A stretch of DNA of 64,000 nt, taken from NCBI RefSeq assembly GCF_017349315.1, contig NZ_JAFMPP010000009.1:1-64000 (forward strand), written 5' to 3'. The notes beneath the pieces are model-generated. The model was not told the DNA's origin. It was given only the letters and a program-made list of their open reading frames with translations, and made no database searches. Origin of the DNA: Jiella flava (lineage in GTDB: Bacteria; Pseudomonadota; Alphaproteobacteria; Rhizobiales; Rhizobiaceae). Shown here piece by piece: positions 8,698 to 17,623 of this stretch. Position 1 is the first letter of the stretch; the number at the start of each line of letters is the position of its first letter. Position numbers and translations under genes: made by a program.

Positions 8698-9375
8698 ATG
8701 CTGCTTCTTGACGTCCAAGTCGATATCGATCCTGCCAAAGAAGACATTCTCAATGAGTGGTACTATGCGCATGTGCCCCGGCTTGTTTCCCTTCCGGGCT
8801 ACGAGAGCGGACGGCGTTATGCCTCGCTGACGCCAGGGCCGCGTTACCTCGCGCTCTATGAGATCCGCGACGAGAGCTATCTGCCGTCGCTGCTCGGAGA
8901 CGATCCGTCGCTGCGTCAACCCTTGACCTTGTCGGAATGGTCGCGGTGGGAAAAAGACCTCGTTCCGCACATGTCGCATTGCCGCACCAATCTTTATCAG
9001 GCGCCGAACGATCTGAGCCTGCCATTGCTGCGCAGTGCTCCCGCCATCGTGACGGTCAGGATGGATTGCCGAGACGGCCCGGCGGCGCTCGCGGCGATCG
9101 GCGCCGCTCTCAACGCCTTCGTCTCGACCGAGCTGGACGTGCTTGGCGTGAGACTGCTGCAGGCGGCAAGCGATCCTGCGATGGCCTGGCTCGGCACGAC
9201 CCCGAACGCGCTTCTGATCGTCGAATGCGCAGGCAGTCGTTCCGCGCGCGAGATCGCGCTTCGGACCGGGCCGGCGGCAGACCTCCTGGATGCACTTGCG
9301 GCGCAGGCGACGGCGCGGCCTCAGGCCGTTGCCTACGAACGCATCGCCGACCATCGGTTGCCCGCGGGGAGGTAG
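8698..9375 (+). CDS. Dimeric alpha/beta-barrel (EthD-like) protein, possibly two domains
   Basis: I do not recognise a named function. Residues 1-105 carry the motif EWYYAHVPRLVSLPGYESG...PRYLALYEI, the hallmark of small ferredoxin-fold proteins (EthD and related DABB families). The next two genes encode single-domain proteins with the same motif. Residues about 120-225 may be a second, diverged copy, which would make this protein a built-in dimer. No signal peptide or membrane segment is seen. GAGG precedes the ATG. Relatives act as monooxygenases, isomerases or lyases on small hydrophobic or aromatic compounds, so a catabolic role on the imported substrate is a reasonable but untested guess. 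Confidence 0.75.
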   Translation: MLLLDVQVDIDPAKEDILNEWYYAHVPRLVSLPGYESGRRYASLTPGPRYLALYEIRDESYLPSLLGDDPSLRQPLTLSEWSRWEKDLVPHMSHCRTNLYQAPNDLSLPLLRSAPAIVTVRMDCRDGPAALAAIGAALNAFVSTELDVLGVRLLQAASDPAMAWLGTTPNALLIVECAGSRSAREIALRTGPAADLLDALAAQATARPQAVAYERIADHRLPAGR

Positions 9376-9379
9376 TGTC

Positions 9380-9697
9380 ATGTCGCAGAAATGTTTCTTG
9401 GTCGTTCGTTCCGAACCGACGGACGATCGCATGCTTGGTGATTATCATGCCTGGTACGAGGATCACATCGCCAAGCTCTTGAGCGTGCCGGGCGTTCGTC
9501 TTGCGCGACGCTTCGAGTCCATCGAGGGCGAGATGCGATTCATGGCGCTCTATGAGGTCGATGACGTGAGCGTCTTCGACAGCGCTGCCTACAAGGCGGT
9601 CGGGCGGTTTGGCGAAATGGAAGCCCATGTCCGCTTCACCCGCAACGTCTATCGCGAGATTCCGATCAAGGGCTTTGACGGGCCGGCGGATCTTTGA
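9380..9697 (+). CDS. Small EthD-like alpha/beta-barrel protein
   Basis: The 105-residue cytoplasmic protein is built around YHAWYEDHIAKLLSVPGVRLARRF...MRFMALYEV, the same pattern as its two neighbours (WY, acidic-His, then PG, RY or RF, and LYEV). It is therefore one of three tandem paralogs. I chose the ATG at 9380, preceded by GGGGAGG, over the longer open frame. It starts 4 bases after the previous stop. Function is unknown. The conserved acidic-His pair could be catalytic or metal-binding, but that is inference. Confidence 0.75.
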   Translation: MSQKCFLVVRSEPTDDRMLGDYHAWYEDHIAKLLSVPGVRLARRFESIEGEMRFMALYEVDDVSVFDSAAYKAVGRFGEMEAHVRFTRNVYREIPIKGFDGPADL

Positions 9698-9720
9698 ACA
9701 ACCCAGTGAAGAGATAGAAA

Positions 9721-10023
9721 ATGACTGAATGGCTTCTGGTCGTGGACGTTTCCGTCGACAAAGATGTGGAACGGGCCTGGAACGACTGGTACGACAATGA
9801 GCACTTGCCCGAAATCGTCGCCTGCCCGGGCTTCAAAAGTGGCTCGCGCTACAAGGTGTCGGATGGCGAGACACCGCGTTATCTGACCGTCTACGAGGTT
9901 TCGGGGCCGGAAGCTCTGAAGAGCGACGAATTCCTGAGCCGACGGGGCTGGCGCGAATTTGCCTCGCATGTGCGCCCGCAGGTCAATCTCTATGAGCGTC
10001 TTGTCAGGAGGACAGCCGAGTGA
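9721..10023 (+). CDS. Small EthD-like alpha/beta-barrel protein
   Basis: This is the third paralog, 100 residues, with WNDWYDNEHLPEIVACPGF...PRYLTVYEV. It is the closest of the three to the canonical family pattern WYxxEHLPE. It is preceded by a 23-bp spacer containing AGAGA, and its 3' end overlaps the next start by four bases (GTGA). Three such proteins in one operon suggest either a heteromeric assembly or consecutive steps on related intermediates. Which applies cannot be read from the sequence. Confidence 0.75.
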   Translation: MTEWLLVVDVSVDKDVERAWNDWYDNEHLPEIVACPGFKSGSRYKVSDGETPRYLTVYEVSGPEALKSDEFLSRRGWREFASHVRPQVNLYERLVRRTAE

Positions 10024-10493
10024 CCGACAGCGACAAGCCGGACTCCTGGTATTGGGAACAGCGATGGACGAGTTTTCGTCGCGGCACGAAGAAACTCAAG
10101 CTCGAATGGAATGGCGGCGAAGCCACGGCTCTTATCTACGACGCTGGCGTTCCGAACACCTCGGCGGCTATTCTTGCGGCCTTGCCGCTCATCGTCCCGG
10201 TGGTCCATGTGGCCTGGAGTGGAGACATGCTGATGAGCACCCGGGACTATGATCTCCCGTCGCGTGACCTCGAAAACGAGGTCCGTCTGGTGCGACCGGG
10301 CGACCTGACCTGGGATCCGAAATTCGGTGAGCTGGCGTTCACCTACGGCACGGCCGAGTGTCGTTTGCCGTCTGGTCCGAACACGCTTGTCGTCTACGGT
10401 TCGATCGAGACGGCCTTCGTCGATGCTTTCGCCGAATTCGGCCGGCGGCGGCGCTTCGAAGGTGTCGGTGAGATCAAGATCTCGGCCCTGTAA
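10020..10493 (+). CDS. DUF3830 cyclophilin-like protein
   Basis: The 157-residue protein resembles the DUF3830 family, with a predicted cyclophilin-like beta-barrel. Supporting segments are GVPNTSAAILAALP, VVHVAWSGDMLM and a late LVVYGSI. It starts with GTG overlapping the previous stop by four bases, so it is the last gene of the importer operon. No signal peptide is seen. Family members are known mainly from association with catabolic and transporter genes; no activity is established that I can cite. A role in binding or isomerising a cyclic or amide intermediate would fit the context but is inference. Confidence 0.75.
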   Translation: MTDSDKPDSWYWEQRWTSFRRGTKKLKLEWNGGEATALIYDAGVPNTSAAILAALPLIVPVVHVAWSGDMLMSTRDYDLPSRDLENEVRLVRPGDLTWDPKFGELAFTYGTAECRLPSGPNTLVVYGSIETAFVDAFAEFGRRRRFEGVGEIKISAL

Positions 10494-11047
10494 GACAGGG
10501 TTCAAAATTTCCTGCGCGGGCCGGGCAGAAATGGGCTGAAGGCGATCACCCATGGCCCGCCCGCCGCCATGACCCCCGCATTCCAGACGCCCGGCTCGAC
10601 CAGCTTTTGTCCGGCGCCGGTCCTAGTCGGCTTCCTCGGCGATGATGGCAGTGCCGATATCGTTAAGGCGGCGCGGGACGTTGCCTTCCCCTGAATTTGC
10701 GCCTCTCAATCTGACGCCATGCTCTACAGCGGAATGCGATGAACTGGAATCGCCATTGTGCTCCCGGTCATTGTTTTGCAGCATGATGGACACCTCCAAA
10801 AACCTGAAGATCCGCAATTTCGCCCTCAGTGATCTCAACGGGTTAACATCGCCAGAATGAGAACAAGCAGGGTTTTCAGAGGTGTCCTGATGGCATCCGA
10901 AACGTCATGCAACGTTTCGGATCCCATCATGCTGTAGGCCCGTCCGCAGCCCGGAATCGAGCGGGACTTCGGAGGCCTTCGTAAAGACCTTTAAGGGCAG
11001 CTCCCGGCGTGTTTGTCAGTGCCTTCGCCCGCGATTAGGTCCGAATG
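10494..11047. other. 554-bp intergenic region between convergent genes
   Basis: No convincing gene is present. Two overlapping frames of about 71 residues on opposite strands (10623-10860) have atypical composition and no recognisable family. The clear structure is the long dyad at 10888-10929, listed separately. The region separates the convergent importer operon and secreted hydrolase. Confidence 0.6.
10888..10929. repeat. Long perfect-loop dyad (18-bp arms, one mismatch)
   Basis: The left arm 10888-10905 and right arm 10912-10929 are inverted repeats with a single C/C mismatch, around the 6-base loop CATGCA. The inner 11 base pairs (ATCCGAAACGT and its complement) are perfect. It lies between two convergent genes but has no T run on either side, so a Rho-independent terminator is uncertain. 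It could be a bidirectional transcription block, a protein-binding palindrome or a mobile-repeat remnant. Confidence 0.75.
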
Positions 11048-11959
11048 TCACTTGACCTTCCGAAGGAAATCGTCGAGCGCCGCGTTGAATTTCTCCGGAT
11101 GCTCCCAGAAGCTCAGGTGCTTGCCGAACGAGATCACTTCTGCATGCGGCGTGTTTTTCTTCGCCCATTGCGTCGCCAGTTTGTTCCACTCTTGGCGGGT
11201 GAAGTAAAGGAGCGGGATATTCCCATCCAATGCCTTCACCGTCTTGGCGTCGTCGAGAAACCAGTAGCTTGTGTTCAGCAAAGCGGCGATCGAATTCGGC
11301 GTGTGATTACTCATGTCTTCGACGAAGCGAATGTTGGCTGGGCTGGGATCGTCCAGCATCCACTCAGCGAATTCACGATCGAGCTTCTGTCGATCGATCA
11401 TGACGTCGTAGGAAAAGGTCTTCAAGAACCCGTCTTGGTCCCCCTCGTCCTTTGTCCCGAACCAAGCCCAATCCTTCGTGTAATCCGTCGTCCGTGACTT
11501 CGGGCTCGTGTCCAGAAGTATGAGGCCGGCAACCTTCGAGGAGCCGAACAGGCGGAGATATTCCAGAACGTCGCCGCCACCGGCTGACCATCCGACGAGA
11601 ACTGCCTTGTTGATCTTGAGTTTGGCCATGAGCGCATTGAGGTCGCGGGCATGCTGCGCGTAGTAATGCCCCTCGATCGTCAGGCTGCTCAGCCCTTGCG
11701 CTCTCGGGTCGTAGGTGACCGCTCTCACCGCTTTCGAATCTTCGAGATGCGTCATCTGATGCTCGAAGACCTTGGTCGTCATCGTCCAGCCGGGAACGAA
11801 GATGACCGCGACGGGACCGGAGCCGGTGGACTGGTAATGGATCGTCAGATCGTCCGAAATCTTGGCATAGCCGTCGACGATCTCGGCCTTTGCCGTACAC
11901 ATGGATGCGACCGCCATAAAAACAGCGATGGCTCCGGCAAGAAGATTGATTTTGAACAT
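11048..11959 (-). CDS. Secreted alpha/beta hydrolase
   Basis: The 303-residue alpha/beta-fold hydrolase begins with a Sec signal peptide (about 1-25, hydrophobic core LLAGAIAVFMAVASM, probable cleavage after AKA). The nucleophile elbow GWSAGG places Ser125 as the catalytic serine. PGW near residue 57 marks the oxyanion region and the C-terminal KHLSFWEHPEKF supplies the His. The DPRAQG segment is typical of haloperoxidase- or esterase-like members. It is expected in the periplasm. It appears to be a single-gene unit with GAGG upstream. The substrate is not deducible. Confidence 0.85.
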   Translation of the reverse strand: MFKINLLAGAIAVFMAVASMCTAKAEIVDGYAKISDDLTIHYQSTGSGPVAVIFVPGWTMTTKVFEHQMTHLEDSKAVRAVTYDPRAQGLSSLTIEGHYYAQHARDLNALMAKLKINKAVLVGWSAGGGDVLEYLRLFGSSKVAGLILLDTSPKSRTTDYTKDWAWFGTKDEGDQDGFLKTFSYDVMIDRQKLDREFAEWMLDDPSPANIRFVEDMSNHTPNSIAALLNTSYWFLDDAKTVKALDGNIPLLYFTRQEWNKLATQWAKKNTPHAEVISFGKHLSFWEHPEKFNAALDDFLRKVK

Positions 11960-12281
11960 CCTATACCTCGATTGACCTCGGATCGCATGGACGAACGCTG
12001 TGTGCGCCGCAGCAGCCGGCCTTGAAAAGAGCCGATCACAGGTAAAAATCTGAGCTGCGCGACCCCGATGCGCACGCGATATTTGGTCATGACGTCATCA
12101 TCATTTGGAACGGTTGCCGTGTCCGACCAAACCGGTGTGAGGTGGCGCCGCCATTTCGGTCGAAATTTGCGCAAGCTGAACGCCGCCGATTCCATGGCGG
12201 AAGCGGCGGCGGCTCACAGCAGCGCCGCATTCGATCTCAAGATCGCGGATTTTCGCGACCGCGATCGTCTCGGCGCGTTCC
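11960..12281. other. 322-bp intergenic region
   Basis: It lies upstream of the secreted hydrolase and downstream of the flavoprotein, both on the minus strand. Open frames crossing it are shadows without family resemblance. I see no strong repeat. It presumably contains the hydrolase promoter. Confidence 0.5.
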
Positions 12282-13856
12282 TTACTCCTCCAGGAGGGCC
12301 CGCAGAAACGTGTTGTAGAAGACGCCGTTCGGGTCTTGGGAGTTGCGGTAGTCGCGGAAAGCGGTGAGGGGGGCGCCGCGGCGTTGGCGCAGGGCGGCGA
12401 GAAAGTTGGGATTGAAGGCCGCGCCGAAATTGCCTGCGGGGCCTTGAGGATCATAAAAGCCGTACATTTTGCCGTTGTGCGGCAGGCCGCCTAACGCCAC
12501 CCAGTCGCGTTCGACGTCGGCAAAGAATTGCAGCAGGGCGGCGGGATATTGCGCGCTCGGCGTCGGTTCGGCAAAGGCGATCAGGTCGAGATTGACGAAG
12601 ACGGTGCCGGGCTGGGTGGTATAGGTGCCGGCCATCGCTGCCCCGCTTCCCGTGACGAAGCGAAATTCCATCGGCGCGGCGGTGTAGAACGGGCTGTCTT
12701 GCCCAACGCGCGCGCCGACCGCCTGCAGGCCGTCCCATACCTTGCCGAGGCCGTCGGCGTCGATCGCTGGCAGTTCGATGAAATAGGACATGAAGAGGGC
12801 CCGTGCGGCAATCGTCAGCCACAGATCGGAATGGGTCTGGTCGGCGGCCGTCACCAGAGCGGACGCCACCGCCATGCCGGCAAGTGTGGTCGTCGTGCCC
12901 ACCGCCTTGATCCTCTGGCCCATGATTGCCGTGGTCACGGCCGGCGGTGGATAGAGCGGGGAGCCGTATTCGCCGTCGGCCGCCAGCGTGCAGGCGGTTT
13001 GCGTTGTGGGCGGCTGGTTGGGGATCTTTTCGGCCGGGTCGGCGACCACATCCCACCAGGCGGCGAAGAAATTCTGGCTGGCCGGGGGGACGGCGTAGGG
13101 ATTGTAAAAGGTCTCGACCCGATCGTGTCGGGTGAGAAGATCCTCGAACTGGCTGACGAATTCGGCTTTGCTGGCGGCCGAAAAGCTGTCGCTGCCGCCC
13201 GCAAGGCTGGTGGCGTAGGGCCGTTCGACGACATCGATCGTGACGGACGTGACGATACCGAGGCCGCCGAGATTGACCCGGGCGAATTCGATCGGCGCCC
13301 AGCCGTTTTCGGACGGTGTCGTCTCGTTGATGCTGACGACACTGCCGTCGGCGCGAAGAATGGTGAAGGCCGAGACCGTGCCGGCGAAGATCGGCGCGGC
13401 AGTGGTTGCCCCGTTAACGTCGACGGCGGTCATGCCGCCCACGCTGAAGAAGCCGCCCGCCGTCACGGTCCGCATCATCAGGTTGTTCGCCGCCAGCATG
13501 GCGTCGACCTGGTCCTCGCGCACGCCGGTGTTGACGGTAATGGTACGGGCGGCGGCATCGACCACCATCGCCTGGTCGCCGCTTGGCCCGAGATCGGCAT
13601 AGCAGGATAGGTCCACCAGATAGGTTTTCGGCGTTTCGGACGCCCCGATCACCAGCGGCGGTTGGGAATGGCGCTGGCCGGACACTCTGAGCACCGCGCC
13701 GTCCGTCACCGCCTTCTGTAGCACTGCCTTCAGCTCGTCCAGGCTCTTGGGCGCAAAGTAATAGTCAGAGCCGTCGGCCGGCGGCTGATGGGTGATGTTG
13801 CGGGTCCAGTTGGTCCAGACCGGCCGGGACGCGGCGGGCAAGGATTGATCGGTCAT
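12282..13856 (-). CDS. FAD-linked oxidase, sugar-1,4-lactone oxidase type
   Basis: The 524-residue flavoprotein belongs to the vanillyl-alcohol-oxidase fold group. The N-terminal FAD_binding_4 domain (about 30-215) contains RVSGQRHSQPP, where His63 is placed like the covalent FAD attachment site of alditol and aldonolactone oxidases, and the glycine-rich TAGGFFSVGGMTAVDVNG. The C-terminal half resembles the D-arabinono-lactone oxidase substrate domain and ends near NPNFLAALRQRRG...DPNGVFYN. It probably oxidises a polyol or sugar lactone with O2 or another acceptor. No signal peptide is seen. AGGA lies upstream of the chosen ATG. Neighbours give no pathway context. Confidence 0.82.
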   Translation of the reverse strand: MTDQSLPAASRPVWTNWTRNITHQPPADGSDYYFAPKSLDELKAVLQKAVTDGAVLRVSGQRHSQPPLVIGASETPKTYLVDLSCYADLGPSGDQAMVVDAAARTITVNTGVREDQVDAMLAANNLMMRTVTAGGFFSVGGMTAVDVNGATTAAPIFAGTVSAFTILRADGSVVSINETTPSENGWAPIEFARVNLGGLGIVTSVTIDVVERPYATSLAGGSDSFSAASKAEFVSQFEDLLTRHDRVETFYNPYAVPPASQNFFAAWWDVVADPAEKIPNQPPTTQTACTLAADGEYGSPLYPPPAVTTAIMGQRIKAVGTTTTLAGMAVASALVTAADQTHSDLWLTIAARALFMSYFIELPAIDADGLGKVWDGLQAVGARVGQDSPFYTAAPMEFRFVTGSGAAMAGTYTTQPGTVFVNLDLIAFAEPTPSAQYPAALLQFFADVERDWVALGGLPHNGKMYGFYDPQGPAGNFGAAFNPNFLAALRQRRGAPLTAFRDYRNSQDPNGVFYNTFLRALLEE

Positions 13857-14512
13857 GGCTGTCCATCCTGTCGTGATTGAAACGAGCCGCCGGCCGCAAC
13901 GTTCGGACGGTCAGCGACGCTCAGTCTGGAGGGCAGGGATCGAGGGTTGATATGATTCTGGCTGTATTGTTCTGAAATGACTGCGCGGCGGCCAGGGAAT
14001 AATTTTGATAATCAAAAATAACATAATAAAATTAGATATTTGAATTTTATCTTATGGCAATCGCTGTCTTTCCTTTCGATCGTTGATTTGGGTGTTTCGA
14101 GGTGTCACAAATCTTCGGCTGCAGATCCGGCAGCCGTTCAAGCCTCAGACATTTTCTGATCGCCTCGATAGATCGAGGACCGCCATTCAACTCCCATGTG
14201 GGTTTCGATGACACGTGGAGGTCGAACCCGTCGATGATCTGGATTCCGCCCGGCGCAGGAGGGAGGCGGCATGGCGATCGAGGGCTGGGTTTCCGCGCCG
14301 GTCTTGGCCAAGTCACAGGTTTGGATGTTTTGGCGCAGACTGTCATCAAGCCCGGCACAGCGATAAAATCGCGCGAACATCACTCTCGCTTCGGGTCAAT
14401 TTTCCTGCCGCGGCATGGGAGCCGTAACGCTTGCGCATCGCGGGGGCGCTTTCGCGGCTGCGAAAAATCGTGTATGTGCTCGCCCGAGCCACAATCGTCG
14501 CCCCTTTTGCAC
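13857..14512. other. Long non-coding stretch upstream of typA
   Basis: About 650 bp without a supported gene. It holds an AT-rich block (about 13990-14050) that contrasts with the GC-rich surroundings and would suit a promoter, and a 7-bp dyad (CGGCTGC 14116-14122, GCAGCCG 14130-14136). Open frames of 80-150 residues on both strands match no family I know. A small RNA ending at the terminator-like hairpin at 14513 is possible. Confidence 0.5.
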
Positions 14513-14534
14513 CCCCTTCCTTCGGAGGGGTTTT
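14513..14534 (+). terminator. Terminator-like hairpin in the typA leader
   Basis: Arms 14513-14519 and 14524-14530 form a 7-bp GC-rich stem with a CTTC loop, followed directly by TTTT. It is 26 bases before the typA start. No gene on this strand ends upstream, because the upstream gene is on the minus strand. The structure may therefore attenuate typA or end an unannotated small RNA. Confidence 0.6.
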
Positions 14535-14559
14535 CTGTGCGACCGAACCGGATATCCCT

Positions 14560-16386
<1,827 letters not shown>

Positions 16387-16415
16387 TCGGCACTTGTCGC
16401 CGCCATCGTCGAAAG

Positions 16416-16445
16416 GCCGGGGTGCAGCTTCGTTCCCCGGCTTTT
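16416..16445 (+). terminator. Rho-independent terminator of typA
   Basis: GCCGGGG (16416-16422) pairs perfectly with CCCCGGC (16435-16441) around a 12-base loop and is followed by TTTT. It begins 30 bases after the typA stop codon. Confidence 0.85.
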
Positions 16446-16488
16446 CGCCGTTTTGGCGGACGGCTCGCCGCAAGCCGACAGGGGCTTA

Positions 16489-16611
16489 ACGCACCGTGGG
16501 TCCGACAGGGCGCCCAAAGGGCGCTCTCACCCTTTGAATCGACGCACCGTGGGTCCGATAGGGCGCGCAAAGGGCGCGCACTCTGATTGCGTCGACGCAT
16601 CGGGCTGCGAC
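16489..16611 (+). repeat. Head-to-tail 53-bp repeats, two copies plus a third start
   Basis: Two copies begin at 16489 and 16542 with the shared core ACGCACCGTGGGTCCGA, followed by an internal palindrome around AAAGGGCGC (for example GCGCCC-AAA-GGGCGC). A degenerate third start (ACGCATCGGGCTGCGA) occurs at 16595, exactly one more period of 53. There are no unique spacers, so this is not CRISPR. Confidence 0.75.
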
Positions 16612-16738
16612 GGATCTCCCGGATCGCTGCGTGACATGTGTTGCTATTCATCCTCACGTCGTGGTGCGAATTTTTTCCGTCTGCAAATTTTACACGCTAG
16701 AGAAGCGATATGGTTTAAATTCGCCGCTATATTGTCTA

Positions 16739-16784
16739 CAGCATCGGCCTGAAAATCGGAATCGATTTTCGGAAAGCACGATGC
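16739..16784 (+). repeat. Dispersed palindromic repeat, copy 1
   Basis: The copy begins CAGCATCGGCCTG and contains the dyad GAAAATCG-GAAT-CGATTTTC, ending GGAAAGCACGATG. It is about 93 percent identical to the copy at 17478-17522. The two flank the ohrR-type gene in direct orientation. Short palindromic intergenic repeats of this kind are common in rhizobial-group genomes. Confidence 0.8.
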
Positions 16785-16912
16785 GTTGATTCAAAGGGCG
16801 CTCTAGCGCCGGATCGTTTCATCGCGCATGGCGTGTCAAGCGCCTCGGGAGATTGCCTTTTCCTCAAAGAGATCGTGCCCGTTTATTGACTGCGGTGAAG
16901 CGACGCGTTCGA

Positions 16913-16927
16913 TCGATTGGCAATCGA
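16913..16927. promoter_or_regulatory. Candidate OhrR operator
   Basis: TCGATTG (16913-16919) and CAATCGA (16921-16927) are perfect 7-bp inverted repeats around one G, located 41-55 bp before the regulator's start. MarR/OhrR proteins bind such palindromes and autoregulate. A TTGACT hexamer lies at 16886-16891 upstream. Confidence 0.5.
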
Positions 16928-16967
16928 CAAGTTTTATCGCATGTGATCTGTTCGTACAGGAAGTAAT

Positions 16968-17450
16968 ATGCGCCGCCAGGACGATTGGAACAATCGTATG
17001 ACCTCGCCGGATAAGCTTCGGCTTGATGACCAGCTTTGTTTTGCCCTCTATGCGGCAACCAATGCGGTGACTCGAGCCTATCGGCCGCTGCTGCAGGACC
17101 TGGATCTCACCTATCCGCAATATCTTGTCATGCTGGTGTTATGGCAGGATGGCCGCTCGACCTCGCGGGACATTTCCGATCGGCTGCAGCTCACGGCAAA
17201 TGCCATCAGCCCGCTGCTCGATCGTCTGGAACAGGCCAGCCTGATCGAGCGCGAACGCGACCGCACCGACCGGCGTGTCGTCCATATCGACTTGACCGAG
17301 CGCGGCATCGCCCTCGAACGGTCCGCTGCCGAAGCTCAAAAGGCGGTGGTGTGCCGCACCGGGCTTGATGTCGACGAATTGGATCGGTTGCGCGACGAGT
17401 TGATGGCGCTAGCCAAGCGGACCGCGGTGAGCGAAACAGCGGAGAGCTGA
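16968..17450 (+). CDS. ohrR: OhrR-type MarR-family peroxide-sensing regulator
   Basis: The 160-residue winged-helix regulator closely follows the OhrR pattern: LDDQLCFALYAATNAVTRAYRPLL then LTYPQYLVMLVLW. Cys24 is the conserved peroxidatic sensor and Cys129 (KAVVCRTGL) sits where two-cysteine OhrR proteins carry the resolving cysteine. The recognition-helix region is LQLTANAISPLLDRLE, followed by the wing ERERDRTDRRV. ATG 16968 has AGGAAG upstream; a second ATG at 16998 is possible. OhrR normally represses an adjacent ohr gene. No ohr is found here, so its target is elsewhere or it regulates other genes. Confidence 0.85.
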   Translation: MRRQDDWNNRMTSPDKLRLDDQLCFALYAATNAVTRAYRPLLQDLDLTYPQYLVMLVLWQDGRSTSRDISDRLQLTANAISPLLDRLEQASLIERERDRTDRRVVHIDLTERGIALERSAAEAQKAVVCRTGLDVDELDRLRDELMALAKRTAVSETAES

Positions 17451-17477
17451 CCGCCTCTGCCTTGAGATCGGGCGTTC

Positions 17478-17522
17478 CAGCATCGGCCCGAAAACCGGAA
17501 TCGATTTTCGAAAAGCACGATG
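17478..17522 (+). repeat. Dispersed palindromic repeat, copy 2
   Basis: The copy begins CAGCATCGGCCCG and contains GAAAACCG-GAAT-CGATTTTC, ending AAAAGCACGATG. It lies just after the ohrR-type stop codon and matches copy 1 at 16739-16784 with about three differences. Confidence 0.8.
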
Positions 17523-17623
17523 TGGAGACTCAAAGAGTTGGAGCATCCCTTCTGCGTCCAAAGGCACGCATGGCGCTGTAGGCGCGCCGGGCGCTGATCG
17601 TCACACCCGATGTTCGTCAACCA

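Larger units (their letters stand above)
16387..16967. other. 581-bp repeat-rich intergenic region
   Basis: Between typA and the ohrR-type gene there is no supported coding sequence. In order it contains the typA terminator (16416-16445), 53-bp head-to-tail repeats (16489-16611), a dispersed palindromic repeat (16739-16784) and a perfect operator-like dyad (16913-16927). Each is listed separately. Confidence 0.7.

Noticed and set aside
10623-10860. Two small overlapping genes on opposite strands
   Set aside because: Each is about 71 residues, without ribosome-binding site support, family match or a neighbour that would explain them.
11845-12195. 116-residue frame across the hydrolase start
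   Set aside because: It overlaps the signal-peptide region of a well-supported gene in another frame and matches nothing known.
16489-16611. CRISPR array
   Set aside because: Units are contiguous with 53-bp period and no unique spacers, and no cas genes are nearby.
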